Notes under the pieces: model-generated
What the model was told of the DNA's origin: nothing
What the model saw: only the letters and a program-made list of their open reading frames with translations
Database searches by the model: none
Made by a program: the position numbers and the translations under genes
NCBI GenBank assembly: GCA_902806575.1
Contig: CADCXD010000001.1
Location: 3,100,001 to 3,164,000, forward strand
Direction of reading: 5' to 3'
DNA length: 64,000 nucleotides
Source of the DNA: Jackrogersella multiformis
Lineage: Eukaryota > Ascomycota > Sordariomycetes > Xylariales > Hypoxylaceae
Shown: piece by piece, positions 1 through 9,168 of the stretch
Layout of the letters: each line of letters begins with the position of its first letter
How positions within the stretch are numbered: the first letter of the stretch is position 1

Positions 1-17
1 GGGGAATAAGCACTCAC

Positions 18-1187
18 GGATCTGTAGGAAGTCGGAGACTCTTGACTTCGGAGGCCTCGCCGAAGAATGCAGTAACCGCGTCCTCATCAGCATCCCACGG
101 AAGGTTGCCAACAAACAAGGTATCACTCTCCGGGCTGACGGTATCTCCATGTTGTCGGGCTCGGTCGTTCGCACGAGCGCCGGGGGCATCATCGGCAGGA
201 CGGGGTTTGGAGGGGTCCAGTCTCATCTCACGGCCTTCGAGCTCGAAGCCATTCATCTTCTCGAAGGCAGCTTGAGCAGCCTCGGGAGTTGTGAAGTCGA
301 CATATCCAAAGCCGCGAGAGCGTTGCATCTGCTTATCGGTAACGACTCGGGCATTCGTGATGTCGGCACAGTCCTTGAAGGTCTCGTATAGCTTGTCATC
401 ATCTATACCCCAACCGAGGTTTCCGACGAAGAGAGTCGAGCTTTGCTCCTCAGAGGCATCGGTCTTGGTCTTCTTGACTGGCGAAGACTCCTCTTCTTCG
501 GCCTTGCGCTTCTTAGGTTGCTCGGGCTTCTTCTCAGCCTCAGATTCAGCGTCGCTAGAATCATCCGAATCGTCGGAACCATCTAACTTAGCCTCTTCTT
601 CCGAAGAATCAGAGTCGTCAGAGTCCTTGGCAGACTACAATTTACATTAGCATCGAACTGTCTAAGCAATACATATATTGAAAGTCACATACCTCCTTCT
701 TGGCCTTGGCCTTGCCCGCGGCGACAGGCTTGGCAGCATCTGCGGCCTCGTCCTCACTGTCATCACTATCCTCTTCCTCGTCGGAAGAATCGGAGGAGTC
801 AGAAGAATCCTTCTTAGCGGCCTTGGACTTGCCGTTGGTGACTGGCTTGGCAACCTTGCCGTTAGTCTTCGCCTTAGCGGAGGGCTTCTTCACCTCGGAC
901 TCAGAAGCATCGGAGTCGTCGGAGTCCGAAGAGGCGGAGGCATCATCAGATTCGGAGTCATCGGAAGGAGAATCAACGTCGGAGTCAGACTCAGAGTCAG
1001 AGTCAGATTCGGGCTCGACAACCTTCTTCTTCTTGTTGTTGACAGCCTTAGAGGCAACATCCTTAGCGAGTTGCTTGGACTTAGCCTTGGGGCTGTCAGT
1101 GGCCTTCTTAATGCCAGCGTTCTTCACGGCAGTGAGGGGGTTAGCAGCCTTGGCGGCCTTGCCGTTTGGTTGCTTGACCTTGCCCAT
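18..1187 (-). CDS. NSR1: Nucleolin-type RNA-binding protein (NSR1/gar2 family), 3' end outside window
   Basis: Nucleolar protein of the NSR1/gar2/nucleolin family, known in yeasts for pre-rRNA processing and small-subunit assembly. Seen: exon 1 at 693-1187 (165 codons, ATG at 1187), intron 635-692 (GTATGT...TAG), exon 2 at 18-634. Exon 2 stops at a GTGAGT donor at the window edge, so the C-terminus (normally the rest of RRM2 and an RGG tail) is not seen. Residues 1-230 alternate Lys/Ala-rich and Ser/Asp/Glu-rich blocks, the usual nucleolin acidic region with many casein-kinase-2-like sites. RRM1 runs from about residue 233 with RNP2 LFVGNL and RNP1 RGFGYVDF (272-279). RRM2 starts at about residue 338 with LFVGNLPW and is cut. 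It is divergent from the complex I subunit gene. Identity is secure; the missing end cannot be judged. Confidence 0.9.
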
Positions 1188-1874
1188 TGTTGCGACAAGA
1201 TAGTAGAAGTAAGACTAAGTGAATGATTGAGTGGATGAGATAATGTTTTTCGCGATCTGTAAATTGGTGAACGAGGGAAGGAAAGATTGGGATGGAGGAT
1301 GGAAGGTGGAAGTGCGAAAGCTTTATTTTATCTTGGTGAAGAAAGGTGTGGTTGGTGGGTAGCTTCGAAAAAAAATTCTCCAAACTCTGGATCCTTTTTT
1401 TATCGAAAATTTCATTCTGCCGGTGGGGCAGCCATAGGCGGTGAGATTTTGTGTGCATTAGCGCGGCCGCCGCGGCGTGATAGCATGGACCATTTGTTAT
1501 CCGAGGCGCCACTGTAGGTTAGGTTAGGTAGTTGCCTAAGCTAGGTAGGTACCTAGGTATTGTTGTACCTAGGTATTTTATTAGGTACAAACCTTGGAAC
1601 CTTGTAACTTTTAGAACACTAAATACACCATGCACGTGACTACATCAGCTAGAGAGCACTGACGTTAGATTAGATTGATTACCTACATACCTAGTACCTA
1701 CACTACCTACCTAAGGTAGTTCATTGATCGATTGATCGAAGCTCCATCACGACATCTACCAAGACTTTCGATTCGACCGTACGCGGCAGCGTTGAATCAC
1801 TGTCGACCGAGGACTAGCCTACCAATAATCAATCAAATTTTCAATCAAATTATTCAAGTCTTCTTCCCATCACA
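1188..1874. promoter_or_regulatory. Divergent intergenic region NSR1 / complex I subunit
   Basis: Shared upstream region of two divergent housekeeping genes. The central part, about 1515-1590 and 1680-1720, is crowded with TAGGTAGGT/ACCTAGGTA units including the palindrome TACCTAGGTA. No further coding sequence is recognised; long frames here are low-complexity shadows. Confidence 0.5.
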
Positions 1875-2306
1875 ATGCCCACCCCCGAATCCGCAGCCTT
1901 CCTGGCGAAGAAGCCGACCGTCCCTCCTAACTTCGACGGCGTCGACTACGACGATAACAAGCGATTGAAGCAAGCGCAAGACGCCATCATAAGAGAACAA
2001 TGGGTACAGGTTATGATGGGCCGGCTGGTTCGGGAGGAGCTAGGCAAATGCTACTACCGCGAGGGCGTCAACCACCTTGAGAAGTGCGGTGCTCTGAGAG
2101 GTGAGTTAGATTTGCGAGTGCGGATAGCTAGAGTTTAATGCCGACACATACATTCAAGATGTTTTTTTATACTTATTTTATGGGAGGAATCTCTGGATTG
2201 CTGCGACTAAGCTAACATGGTGATAGAAAAATACCTCCAGATGCTCAAGGATCACCGAGTAAAAGGCTACCTGTTTGAGCAACAGAACTACATCTCGAAG
2301 AAATAG
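1875..2306 (+). CDS. nuo-12.3: Mitochondrial complex I 12 kDa subunit (NDUFB10/PDSW family)
   Basis: Accessory subunit of NADH:ubiquinone oxidoreductase, in the membrane arm of complex I at the mitochondrial inner membrane. Spliced as 1875-2100 and 2227-2306 (intron 126 nt, GTGAGT...TAG), giving 101 aa. The splice gives CGALREKYLQML, restoring the family pattern after YYREGVNHLEKCG; without splicing the frame ends soon after the donor. The start MPTPESAAFLAKKPTVPP and the end KGYLFEQQNYISKK match what I remember of the filamentous-fungal 12 kDa subunit. There is no cleavable presequence, as usual for this subunit. The two cysteines in KCYYREGVNHLEKC have the spacing expected of a twin-Cys intermembrane-space protein. 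Divergent from NSR1. Confidence 0.88.
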
Positions 2307-2864
2307 AGGGAAGAAGGAATCATTAAAAGATCATGGCCTAGGATCTGTCAACGGAAACTATTGCAAGGACATCAAAGGGCACGAGAGAGATGCGAATAAT
2401 GCCTTGTATAGAGCTCTTCATACGAGGCTAATCTGGTGCAGTGAGGTCATTCCGACAACCTATATTCATGGATTGTACATAGCCAGAAATCCAATACGTC
2501 AAGAATACCTAGCGAATCCCAACCAATTTTCTCACATTATTTCTGGGAAATAGAGTAAATTGTTTGCGTATCATAAATGTAACAATAGGTATTGTTTATA
2601 AAGAGGCGTTAGCTCTATTATCTAGTGTATCTAAGGTTGAGGCTCCGAGGTCGCCAATCCCTCCTATCATTGGGTAGCCAGGTGGTCCGTAAATCATTGA
2701 CCATTACTAATCATCGGTACCTAGCCGCTCTAATCGATATCGGCGAAATCGATCCCCAAACTCCGACCTGCCCATACAAAATTTCCAGATTCCTAGAGCT
2801 TCAATATCTATAAATCTCAAAACCCCCATCGCCCAAACCAGCGCAGCGCAAAGCCTTCTCCGCC
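2307..2864. other. Intergenic, no gene recognised
   Basis: Tail of the complex I subunit gene and upstream region of the mL54 gene. A frame of about 90 codons directly after the stop has no family resemblance and ends in AT-rich DNA, so I take it as 3' untranslated sequence. Confidence 0.5.
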
Positions 2865-3689
2865 ATGATCTGCCAGCGGTGTCTCCAGCGAGCCTCGACG
2901 CTCAGCCCGCGCATCCCGCAGATACGACCTTTACCCTTACCATTACCCCTACCCTTTCGGTCATCGCTACCGGCGGCCTCGCGACCGTTCTCCATCACCA
3001 TCTCGCGGCGGTCCTCGGCGCCCGCGCCGGAGCCGCCGCCGCCGTCCTCGAGCGAGCCCCCCGTCTTCAGCACGCCGCTAGCCGACGCGCCGCTGCGCTC
3101 CGACGAGAAGCCCGCGCTGTCGGTGTGCGTCGAGGGCACCGTGCTGACGGGGCTCAACTACTTCAAGAACCGCACCGACCCCGTCGCCCTGCCCGACGAG
3201 GGCTACCCCGCCTGGCTGTGGACCTGCATAGACGCCCAGAAGAGCACCGACGAGGCCGACGACGAGGAAGTCGGCGATGAATTCTGTAAGCGCCCCTCTC
3301 CTCCCTGCCCCGCCAAGCTCAGCCGCGGACAGCTTGTCAGAAAAGAACGAAAGAAAAAAAAGAAGAAAAAAAAAAGGAAAAAGAGATATATATTTATATA
3401 TACAAGGCCCTAGTCAGCTAACCACCTCCCAGCCAAATCGAAGAAACAGCGACGTCTAGCAGCGAAGCGGCAGCGCGCCATCGAGGCGCGGATCCTAGCG
3501 GAGGGCAACCTGGAAGCCCTGGCGCCCAAGATCCCGCTGCAGCACCAGAGCGTCAACCTGCCGGGCAACGAGGAGGGCACGGCCGAGGGCGCCGTCGCGG
3601 CGAAGGCCGCCAGGGAGGAGCTGCGCAAGGCCATGCGCAAGGAGAGGAAGACCAAGATCAAGGAGAGCAACTACCTGAAGAGCGTGTAG
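2865..3689 (+). CDS. MRPL37: Mitochondrial large-subunit ribosomal protein mL54
   Basis: Component of the mitochondrial 54S ribosomal subunit (mL54; yeast MRPL37). Spliced as 2865-3285 and 3433-3689, 225 aa. Residues 1-75 are rich in Arg, Ser and Pro with no acidic residues before about 56, a typical mitochondrial presequence followed by a proline-rich linker. The family core is at 87-125 (GTVLTGLNYFKN, DPVALPDEGYPAWLW). After the splice, FSKSKKQRRLAAKRQRAIE gives the basic helix, then LAPKIPLQQHQSVNLPGNE and a Lys/Arg-rich C-terminus. The intron (3286-3432) is unusual in holding a run of about 50 A/G bases followed by TATATA. The exons are strongly GC-rich compared with the flanks. Confidence 0.88.
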
Positions 3690-4216
3690 TCTGCATACAG
3701 TTCTGCGGCGTCTGCTGGGATGTAAATCGTGGACGACTATGAAGACGAAGCAGCCCATTCCGAAAGTAGACGGGATGATCGTGGCTTTGCGTAGGTAGCT
3801 GGGAGGCTAGGCCTAGCTCTACTACTGCCTATGTACGATGTACTATACGTGGATGGCCCTGTATATATACAAATCGTCACATATCCGTGAATGTCAAAAA
3901 ATGGCTATTTGTCGTATTGAAGCGACTATCTATCTCAGCGCTATGCATAAGCTTCCACGCCCATGGGTACATTGCAAATCTCAGTCACAAACTCCACAAT
4001 AGGTATAGGCACCTCATCTCATGTTCAAACAAATATTCCGCTGTCTAATGTATCAATGGGGTATCTTTCCCGGTCCGAATCCAACCAATCTCTATGCCAT
4101 TTACGCCTTTGTGAGACACGCTCTAGGGGAACGTAGACCTCTAAACCGCAAATATCGCGGATATACGATGACAATAAAGTCCTTTCTACCCCCTTCTAGT
4201 TCACGCTTCCAGCATC
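3690..4216. other. Convergent 3' intergenic region
   Basis: Lies between the convergent mL54 and TAF7 genes; AT-rich 3' sequences and no recognisable gene. Confidence 0.5.
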
Positions 4217-5818
4217 TCAATCCTCGTCCGTTAGGCCTAGCGCGGCTTTCTTGACGGCTATCTCCTTCTCGAGGTTGGCCTTCGTAAGTAGGATTCGTCT
4301 CTTTAGGATAGGCGCCGTGATTTCTGTAAGCTGGCGCTCTGTATCCTCGAGCGACTTCTTGAGGTGCTCGATCTCATCAAGCTTCTCCTTACGTTCCCTC
4401 TCTGCGACCAGCTGCTCCTCGTCGATTTCTTCCCCTTCTTCATCATCATCGTCGTCATCTTCGTCGTCATCTTCATCATCGTCTTCGTCGTCCGAATCTT
4501 CCTCTGATATAGCCTCGTCCGCCGGGGGTGCGGGGGTGGTGGCATCGACTGTCATTGGCGTTGGCGCCTCCATCATCGGGGTCGACGCCTCTAATGGCAT
4601 AGCTGGTGTGGCTGCGGCGGCTTCCTCTTCGTGTAATCCGCTCTCGGCCAGTTCCGCCTCCATGGCGGCCAACATCTCGTCGTCTTCAGCGTCATCTTCC
4701 ATTTCGACATGCTGACCACCGAAATAATCTTGTTCGGCTTCGCCTTCGGCATCCTCATCCTCATCATCGGAGTCTCCATAGCCGTCCTCATCCTGTAAGA
4801 ATTCGACATGCGACTCCAGAGCTGCTGTGTCGTCGTCCATCAACTTTGCCACACGCGTAGCACTACTCTGCCACTGCTTTTCGGACAAAGTCTTTCTGAA
4901 CCGTCGGTGAACGGCGTCATGCATCGGGGGAGTAAGCCCATGAGGCCATTTGTACTCATTCCTTGTAACCATAGGCGGAAGCGGGACCCCCTTGGCCTCG
5001 GCCTCATTTTTTACTTCCTGAAAGCATAGAAGCATCTCAGTAATATCCGAATTCTTCATCATATTCTTGCGATCCCAAGACTTCATTGCTTCCGTAATGG
5101 TAGGTAGATGGACTAGAACAGCGGCGAAGTGAGTTCCATTAACGGTGACCATGGCTCGTCGCTGTTTAGCATCAAGAAATTGTACGCTGAAGTCTGCGCC
5201 TCCGTTCTGCTTAGGCAAACCGATAGTGCCTTCGCTTAAAGCTTGCTTCAAGTATTCCGCTGGGGCTCCAGGCATCACGCGGAGTATAAAAGTCGTTTCT
5301 CGAACAGGATCGACTTCGCGGTCGCTGGCTTCGGAATCGTACGCATCGCCGGGGAGGTGTTTGACCGGTTCTCCTCTAGGCTTAAACTTGATGGAGCTGA
5401 TGGGAGTGTTTATGCCATGCGGTTGAGGAGTGTTCTTTATCTTGATCTTCTTATTGGGTCCAATAGACCCCTGCCGAGTCATAGACATAGGCTTGTCCTC
5501 ATCACTGTCATACCCGCGCTTCTTCGATTCGATGAGCTTGGCGGTCGGTTTTGAGGTCCTGCCGGCCTTAGACTTGGTCACGGTCGGAGTTTGGGCAGCA
5601 GCGGTCGCGGCCGGTGTGGTGGGTTGACTGTTGAGTCTAATTTTGATCTTTCGATTCTCGCCAGAAGGAGTAGGCGTGCCGACATCGCCACTGAATGAAG
5701 GCTGTCGCGATCCGGTGTTGAGCTTAAGGATGGGTCTGGGGTTATCGGTAGTCGACGGTGGTGGCATCTTTTGATTCGTATCAAGCTTCAGTGTCGGCTT
5801 GACGTTGATAGACGACAT
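4217..5818 (-). CDS. TAF7: TFIID subunit TAF7 (TAFII55 family)
   Basis: Subunit of the general transcription factor TFIID, which recognises core promoters; in other eukaryotes TAF7 binds TAF1 and restrains its activity. Single exon, 533 aa, ATG at 5818. The TAFII55 N-terminal domain spans about 172-345 (RETTFILRVMPGAPAEYL, then FLDAKQRRAMVTVNGTHFAA, LLPTIT-like helix, and YKWPHGLTPPMHDAVHRRFR). Before it lies a 170-residue basic tail with repeated LKL/KIKI strands (10-12, 31-33, 57-62, 123-128). The C-terminal third is very acidic with an uninterrupted Asp/Glu run of about 20 residues, then a coiled-coil (EQLVAERERKEKLDEIEHLK) that ends the protein. The acidic codons produce a long Ser-rich shadow frame on the other strand. 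It is divergent from another TFIID gene, TAF3. Confidence 0.92.
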   Translation of the reverse strand: MSSINVKPTLKLDTNQKMPPPSTTDNPRPILKLNTGSRQPSFSGDVGTPTPSGENRKIKIRLNSQPTTPAATAAAQTPTVTKSKAGRTSKPTAKLIESKKRGYDSDEDKPMSMTRQGSIGPNKKIKIKNTPQPHGINTPISSIKFKPRGEPVKHLPGDAYDSEASDREVDPVRETTFILRVMPGAPAEYLKQALSEGTIGLPKQNGGADFSVQFLDAKQRRAMVTVNGTHFAAVLVHLPTITEAMKSWDRKNMMKNSDITEMLLCFQEVKNEAEAKGVPLPPMVTRNEYKWPHGLTPPMHDAVHRRFRKTLSEKQWQSSATRVAKLMDDDTAALESHVEFLQDEDGYGDSDDEDEDAEGEAEQDYFGGQHVEMEDDAEDDEMLAAMEAELAESGLHEEEAAAATPAMPLEASTPMMEAPTPMTVDATTPAPPADEAISEEDSDDEDDDEDDDEDDDDDDEEGEEIDEEQLVAERERKEKLDEIEHLKKSLEDTERQLTEITAPILKRRILLTKANLEKEIAVKKAALGLTDED

Positions 5819-6728
5819 GGTAACGATGTTGATTTGAATCTATGGAATGTTAGGATCGATGGTTAGTCGCGTTTCAATGGGTTAGGATGTAGAAATAAAT
5901 TCTAACCCCAGGCTTTTATAAGAAAACTAGTGTCCCAGGGTGATCCAATGATGACTAAATTAGCGGGATTCCCAGAGACTAGAAATAATGTTGAAGATTG
6001 AAGTTTGGTGAGGTGAACCTTTGAAATTCAAAAGTCGTGGAATACCTACACTAATGAATTGCGACAGGTTTATCGATAGTAGGTACCTAGTATGGGGTGC
6101 ATTGATAAGCTCGTACTACATTACCTCAGGCTTAGCATAGTACGATGTACCTAGGTATTTACCGTGGATACTTACGATACGTACCTACTTTGGATGTGGG
6201 GCAAGCATAGGGCGGATTGGATTGCTAAACTTACGTAGTACTTCCACGACGAGATTCATACTTCGCAAAGATATTTCATGTCAAAAGAAGGGACAATGAA
6301 AAGAAAATAAACTATCCGCTAAATTAATATTATATCATACAAATATTTCTGGGATTTTTAGAATTTTACATAAATTTATAAAGCAAGTTATATTGCTTAA
6401 TATATCGTTTACATTATGTCGAATCTTTTTTCCCTTGTTCCGTTTCGGACTTTTAACTTTAAGCTTGCTAAGCTAGGTACCTAGGTAGGTATTTCCGTTA
6501 ATGTTCTACCGATTTTTTATTTTCCAAGTACTTAGGTACTTACCTTTCTAGGTACTTAACAATACCTACAGCTTGAGAATAGCTTCAAACTCGCATCCAT
6601 ATTACGTCGCGAAGCATGGCAGCTACCTAGATATTCGGCAAAGCTTGTTATTTCTCGCTGAAATGGCCAGCAAACAAGTAAAATCGTCTGAATACGGTTA
6701 ACCTTTGCCGAAACAAACACTCATCTCT

Positions 6729-6778
6729 CGATATCGTTCAAATTATTTCGATATCGTTTAAATCATCTCTCGATATCG
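6729..6778. repeat. Three phased CGATATCG palindromes
   Basis: The 8-bp palindrome CGATATCG occurs at 6729-6736, 6749-6756 and 6771-6778, each followed by TT and then C- or T-containing AAT. Spacings are 20 and 22 bp, about two helical turns. This is the arrangement expected for a cooperatively bound site upstream of TAF3, but no binding protein can be named. Confidence 0.6.
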
Positions 6779-6808
6779 TTCGAATCCGTAAAGACAGAAG
6801 CCTCATCC

Positions 6809-6839
6809 CGACGTATCTCGAACTCGACGTATCTCGAAC
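6809..6839. repeat. Two-copy direct repeat CGACGTATCTCGAAC
   Basis: The 15-mer CGACGTATCTCGAAC is at 6809-6823 and 6825-6839, separated by one base. It lies just downstream of the CGATATCG triplet and shares its ATCTCGA core. Confidence 0.6.
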
Positions 6840-7268
6840 CCGAATCTACGATATCTCAAAACATATATAAACCAAGAGTCCCCCCAGGAAAACTTTCCTT
6901 CTAATTATTATTTCTAACAAGCTCTCTTCATAAACGCTCGTCACTACTAGATTTTTGCATGATAATTTTAAGCTTGACTTAACAACTCAATCTCTCTCAG
7001 CAAAACCACCAGATATCTGATTTTGACGCCATCACACCTTTCTCACTTCTAAAGAAAGCTTTCACCCATATCTCGGAACCTCCCAGTCATTTCTTTGATT
7101 GTCCCGACGTCTCGCAACAAGCAAAGCTCTCGAGACCGGATACAAAGCCATTGAATCAAACACCACCTGGTTTTGTTTCTAAACAAGACATCTCTCGTCA
7201 CCAATCCTCGAGGCTTGAGTTCACTCGCTCCTTAATTGGTTCTTACGCACTCTTTGTTCAAGTAATAC

Positions 7269-7328
7269 GTAAGTTCTAGTACCCATCTTCTACGCCCCAG
7301 AACAGCTAGCTAATCCTACGAAGACCAG
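7269..7328 (+). other. Probable 5'-UTR intron of TAF3
   Basis: GTAAGT at 7269, a GCTAAT branch-like element at about 7310 and an AG at 7328 make a 60-nt intron candidate that ends 37 nt before the TAF3 start codon. Only the splice signals support it. Confidence 0.4.
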
Positions 7329-7365
7329 TTCTATACATTCCAGAACGAACAAAGAGTATAGCACA

Positions 7366-8144
7366 ATGTCTTCTTACCACCCTGCTTCCGCCTCCGACAT
7401 TCACCACTCACTCTTCCGACCAGTCATCCTACAAATATTGCGTGCCCAAGGCTACAGCTCTTCGACTGGTACAACTATTGACGCGTTAACTGAGATGGCT
7501 TCCAAGTATCTCATGGCAATCGCGAAGCAGGCAGCCCAGCATGCCATAGTCAAGGACGATGTCGGCATGCCAGGAATACCAAATCTTGTCGACGTACGCC
7601 TGGCCCTTGAAAACTGCGGCGCTTTCACTCCGGACCGTGACTTTACGGCACAAGAGGTGACCGGTGAGGAGGACACTAGAGGGGTTGATAACTTCATCAG
7701 CTGGGCTACAGGTCCGGTGAACCAACGGATCCGCAAGGTCGCAGGCGTTGACAAGCCGGCCGGTGGTGACGTAGACATGGATGGGGTTGAGGAGCAGCGC
7801 GAGACTGATTATCTCAGCGGTAAGTTCGAGACCCTTTGTCTGTGTCTAAAAGATATCAGGCTTTATTACAGTTTTACTGACTAATGCGAATTGCAGCTCT
7901 CAAAAAAAAACACAACAAGACTGGCGATGATTCCAAATACGCCAGCACAATACTCGGCAGAGGAATCATCGAAGCCGACTCTACAGCCAAAGAAAACCCC
8001 GCTCGCAACTGGGCCAATGAACTGCATGAAGCTGCACGACGCCCGCCAGTGCCTGAGGTAGTTGAGGTTGAGTCGAGGCCGGCCAGCTCAGGACTAAGTT
8101 CCCTAGCAGATGAAGACGTGGCTATGATGGATATGGACTTCTAG
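7366..8144 (+). CDS. TAF3: TAF3-like histone-fold protein (bromodomain-associated BTP domain)
   Basis: Probable TFIID subunit TAF3, which pairs through a histone fold with TAF10. Spliced as 7366-7819 and 7897-8144 (intron 77 nt, GTAAGT...CAG), 233 aa. Residues 10-85 form the bromodomain-associated histone fold: LFRPVILQILRAQGYSS, then IDALTEMASKYLMAIAKQAA, then a loop and NLVDVRLALENCGAF. After the splice comes a short basic KKKHNK stretch and an acidic tail ending MMDMDF. There is no PHD finger, as in yeast and unlike metazoan TAF3. TAF8 carries the same fold and is the main alternative, but the short length and missing TAF8 C-terminal domain favour TAF3. Confidence 0.72.
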
Positions 8145-9168
8145 TCACCCACTCTGGGAGGGAAAAGTCGGGATGTATCAGCGTCAACCGTACGTCAGAT
8201 CCCCGCTGGTTTTACTAGGCCATGCTTTGCAAACACATGATACCCACGGCGTGTTTGTTATTTTACCTGCATGGCTACGGCGTTGGCATTGGTGGCAAAG
8301 GTTTTGGAGGAGTTTGGTTTGACCTTGGCTAGGGTATTTTGGTTTTGCGGCATCCGCACAGGAGACTTTGTACCGTCACTGTCTTCAGAACTATGTTAGG
8401 ATGAAAACACGCAGCGCAACGCCCTCGCGGCCTTTGCACCCACCCATTCTGCGATGTCCCGACTTAAGTGATATGTTCCTCATGAAAACAGTGACACGGC
8501 TTGATCTTAAAGCAATTGACTGAAAAGACTTAGGTACTAACCACCTACCTAGGCTTACTGATATTAGATTTACCTAACAGGTTCTTTTCGACTGAGTTAA
8601 TATTCAGTTGCCCGATCTCCGGTTCTCGTATCATAGAGCTAACTGCCTACCTAGGTAGTCAATCAGGCAGGGAAACGAGGCTCAGTTCGTATGAGCTGTA
8701 GAGAATCGTAATATCAGAAGTTCGAACCTCAGGTAGCAATCCGCGTTGGCAGCAAATATAGCACCGTTCGAGTATGTTGGATGATGTTCATTACGATGTA
8801 ACCAATTTTGTCACAGACCAATAATACAAGACAGCGATGGGCAATTTGACTTATATTTCAATTCCTTCCTACAAAGTAGGCAACATACTGTGGTATCATA
8901 TACTTACTGGTTATGTTATCCCCGAGCTACCCAAGATTCGAGCGAGTGAATGCGTACGCCGCCTAATATCTAGGCCAAGAAACCAGTTGACCACCCGAAT
9001 GAAACTACTTCCTTCTCTTTTATGTTACGACGCGTGTATTACAAAACTGGTAGGGTATAATCATCCAAACCTATCCCCGATTCGACCAGGCTCGACACTA
9101 AAGAAAAGCTAACATCCATCACACTAGTACTACCTCTTATTCATATGCTCCCCTGGCAACCCCCCTTT
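8145..9168. other. Convergent intergenic region
   Basis: Between the 3' ends of TAF3 and the F-box gene. Holds scattered CCTAGG motifs (8548, 8652). A 91-codon frame at 8837-9112 has no family resemblance and I do not accept it. Confidence 0.45.

Larger units (their letters stand above)
5819..7365. promoter_or_regulatory. Divergent promoter region TAF7 / TAF3
   Basis: A 1.5 kb AT-rich region between two TFIID subunit genes. It contains ACCTAGGT-type motifs (about 6060-6160 and 6470-6560), a cluster of phased CGATATCG palindromes at 6729-6778, a direct repeat at 6809-6839, and a probable 5'-untranslated intron at 7269-7328. No extra gene is recognised. Confidence 0.55.

Noticed and set aside
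700..1226. Long plus-strand frames opposite NSR1
   Set aside because: Low-complexity Ser/Leu shadows of the acidic/basic repeats of NSR1.
4251..4715. Long Ser-rich frame on the plus strand
   Set aside because: Shadow of the Asp/Glu codons of TAF7 on the other strand.
8837..9112. 91-codon frame after TAF3
   Set aside because: No family match; sits between convergent genes in AT-rich DNA.
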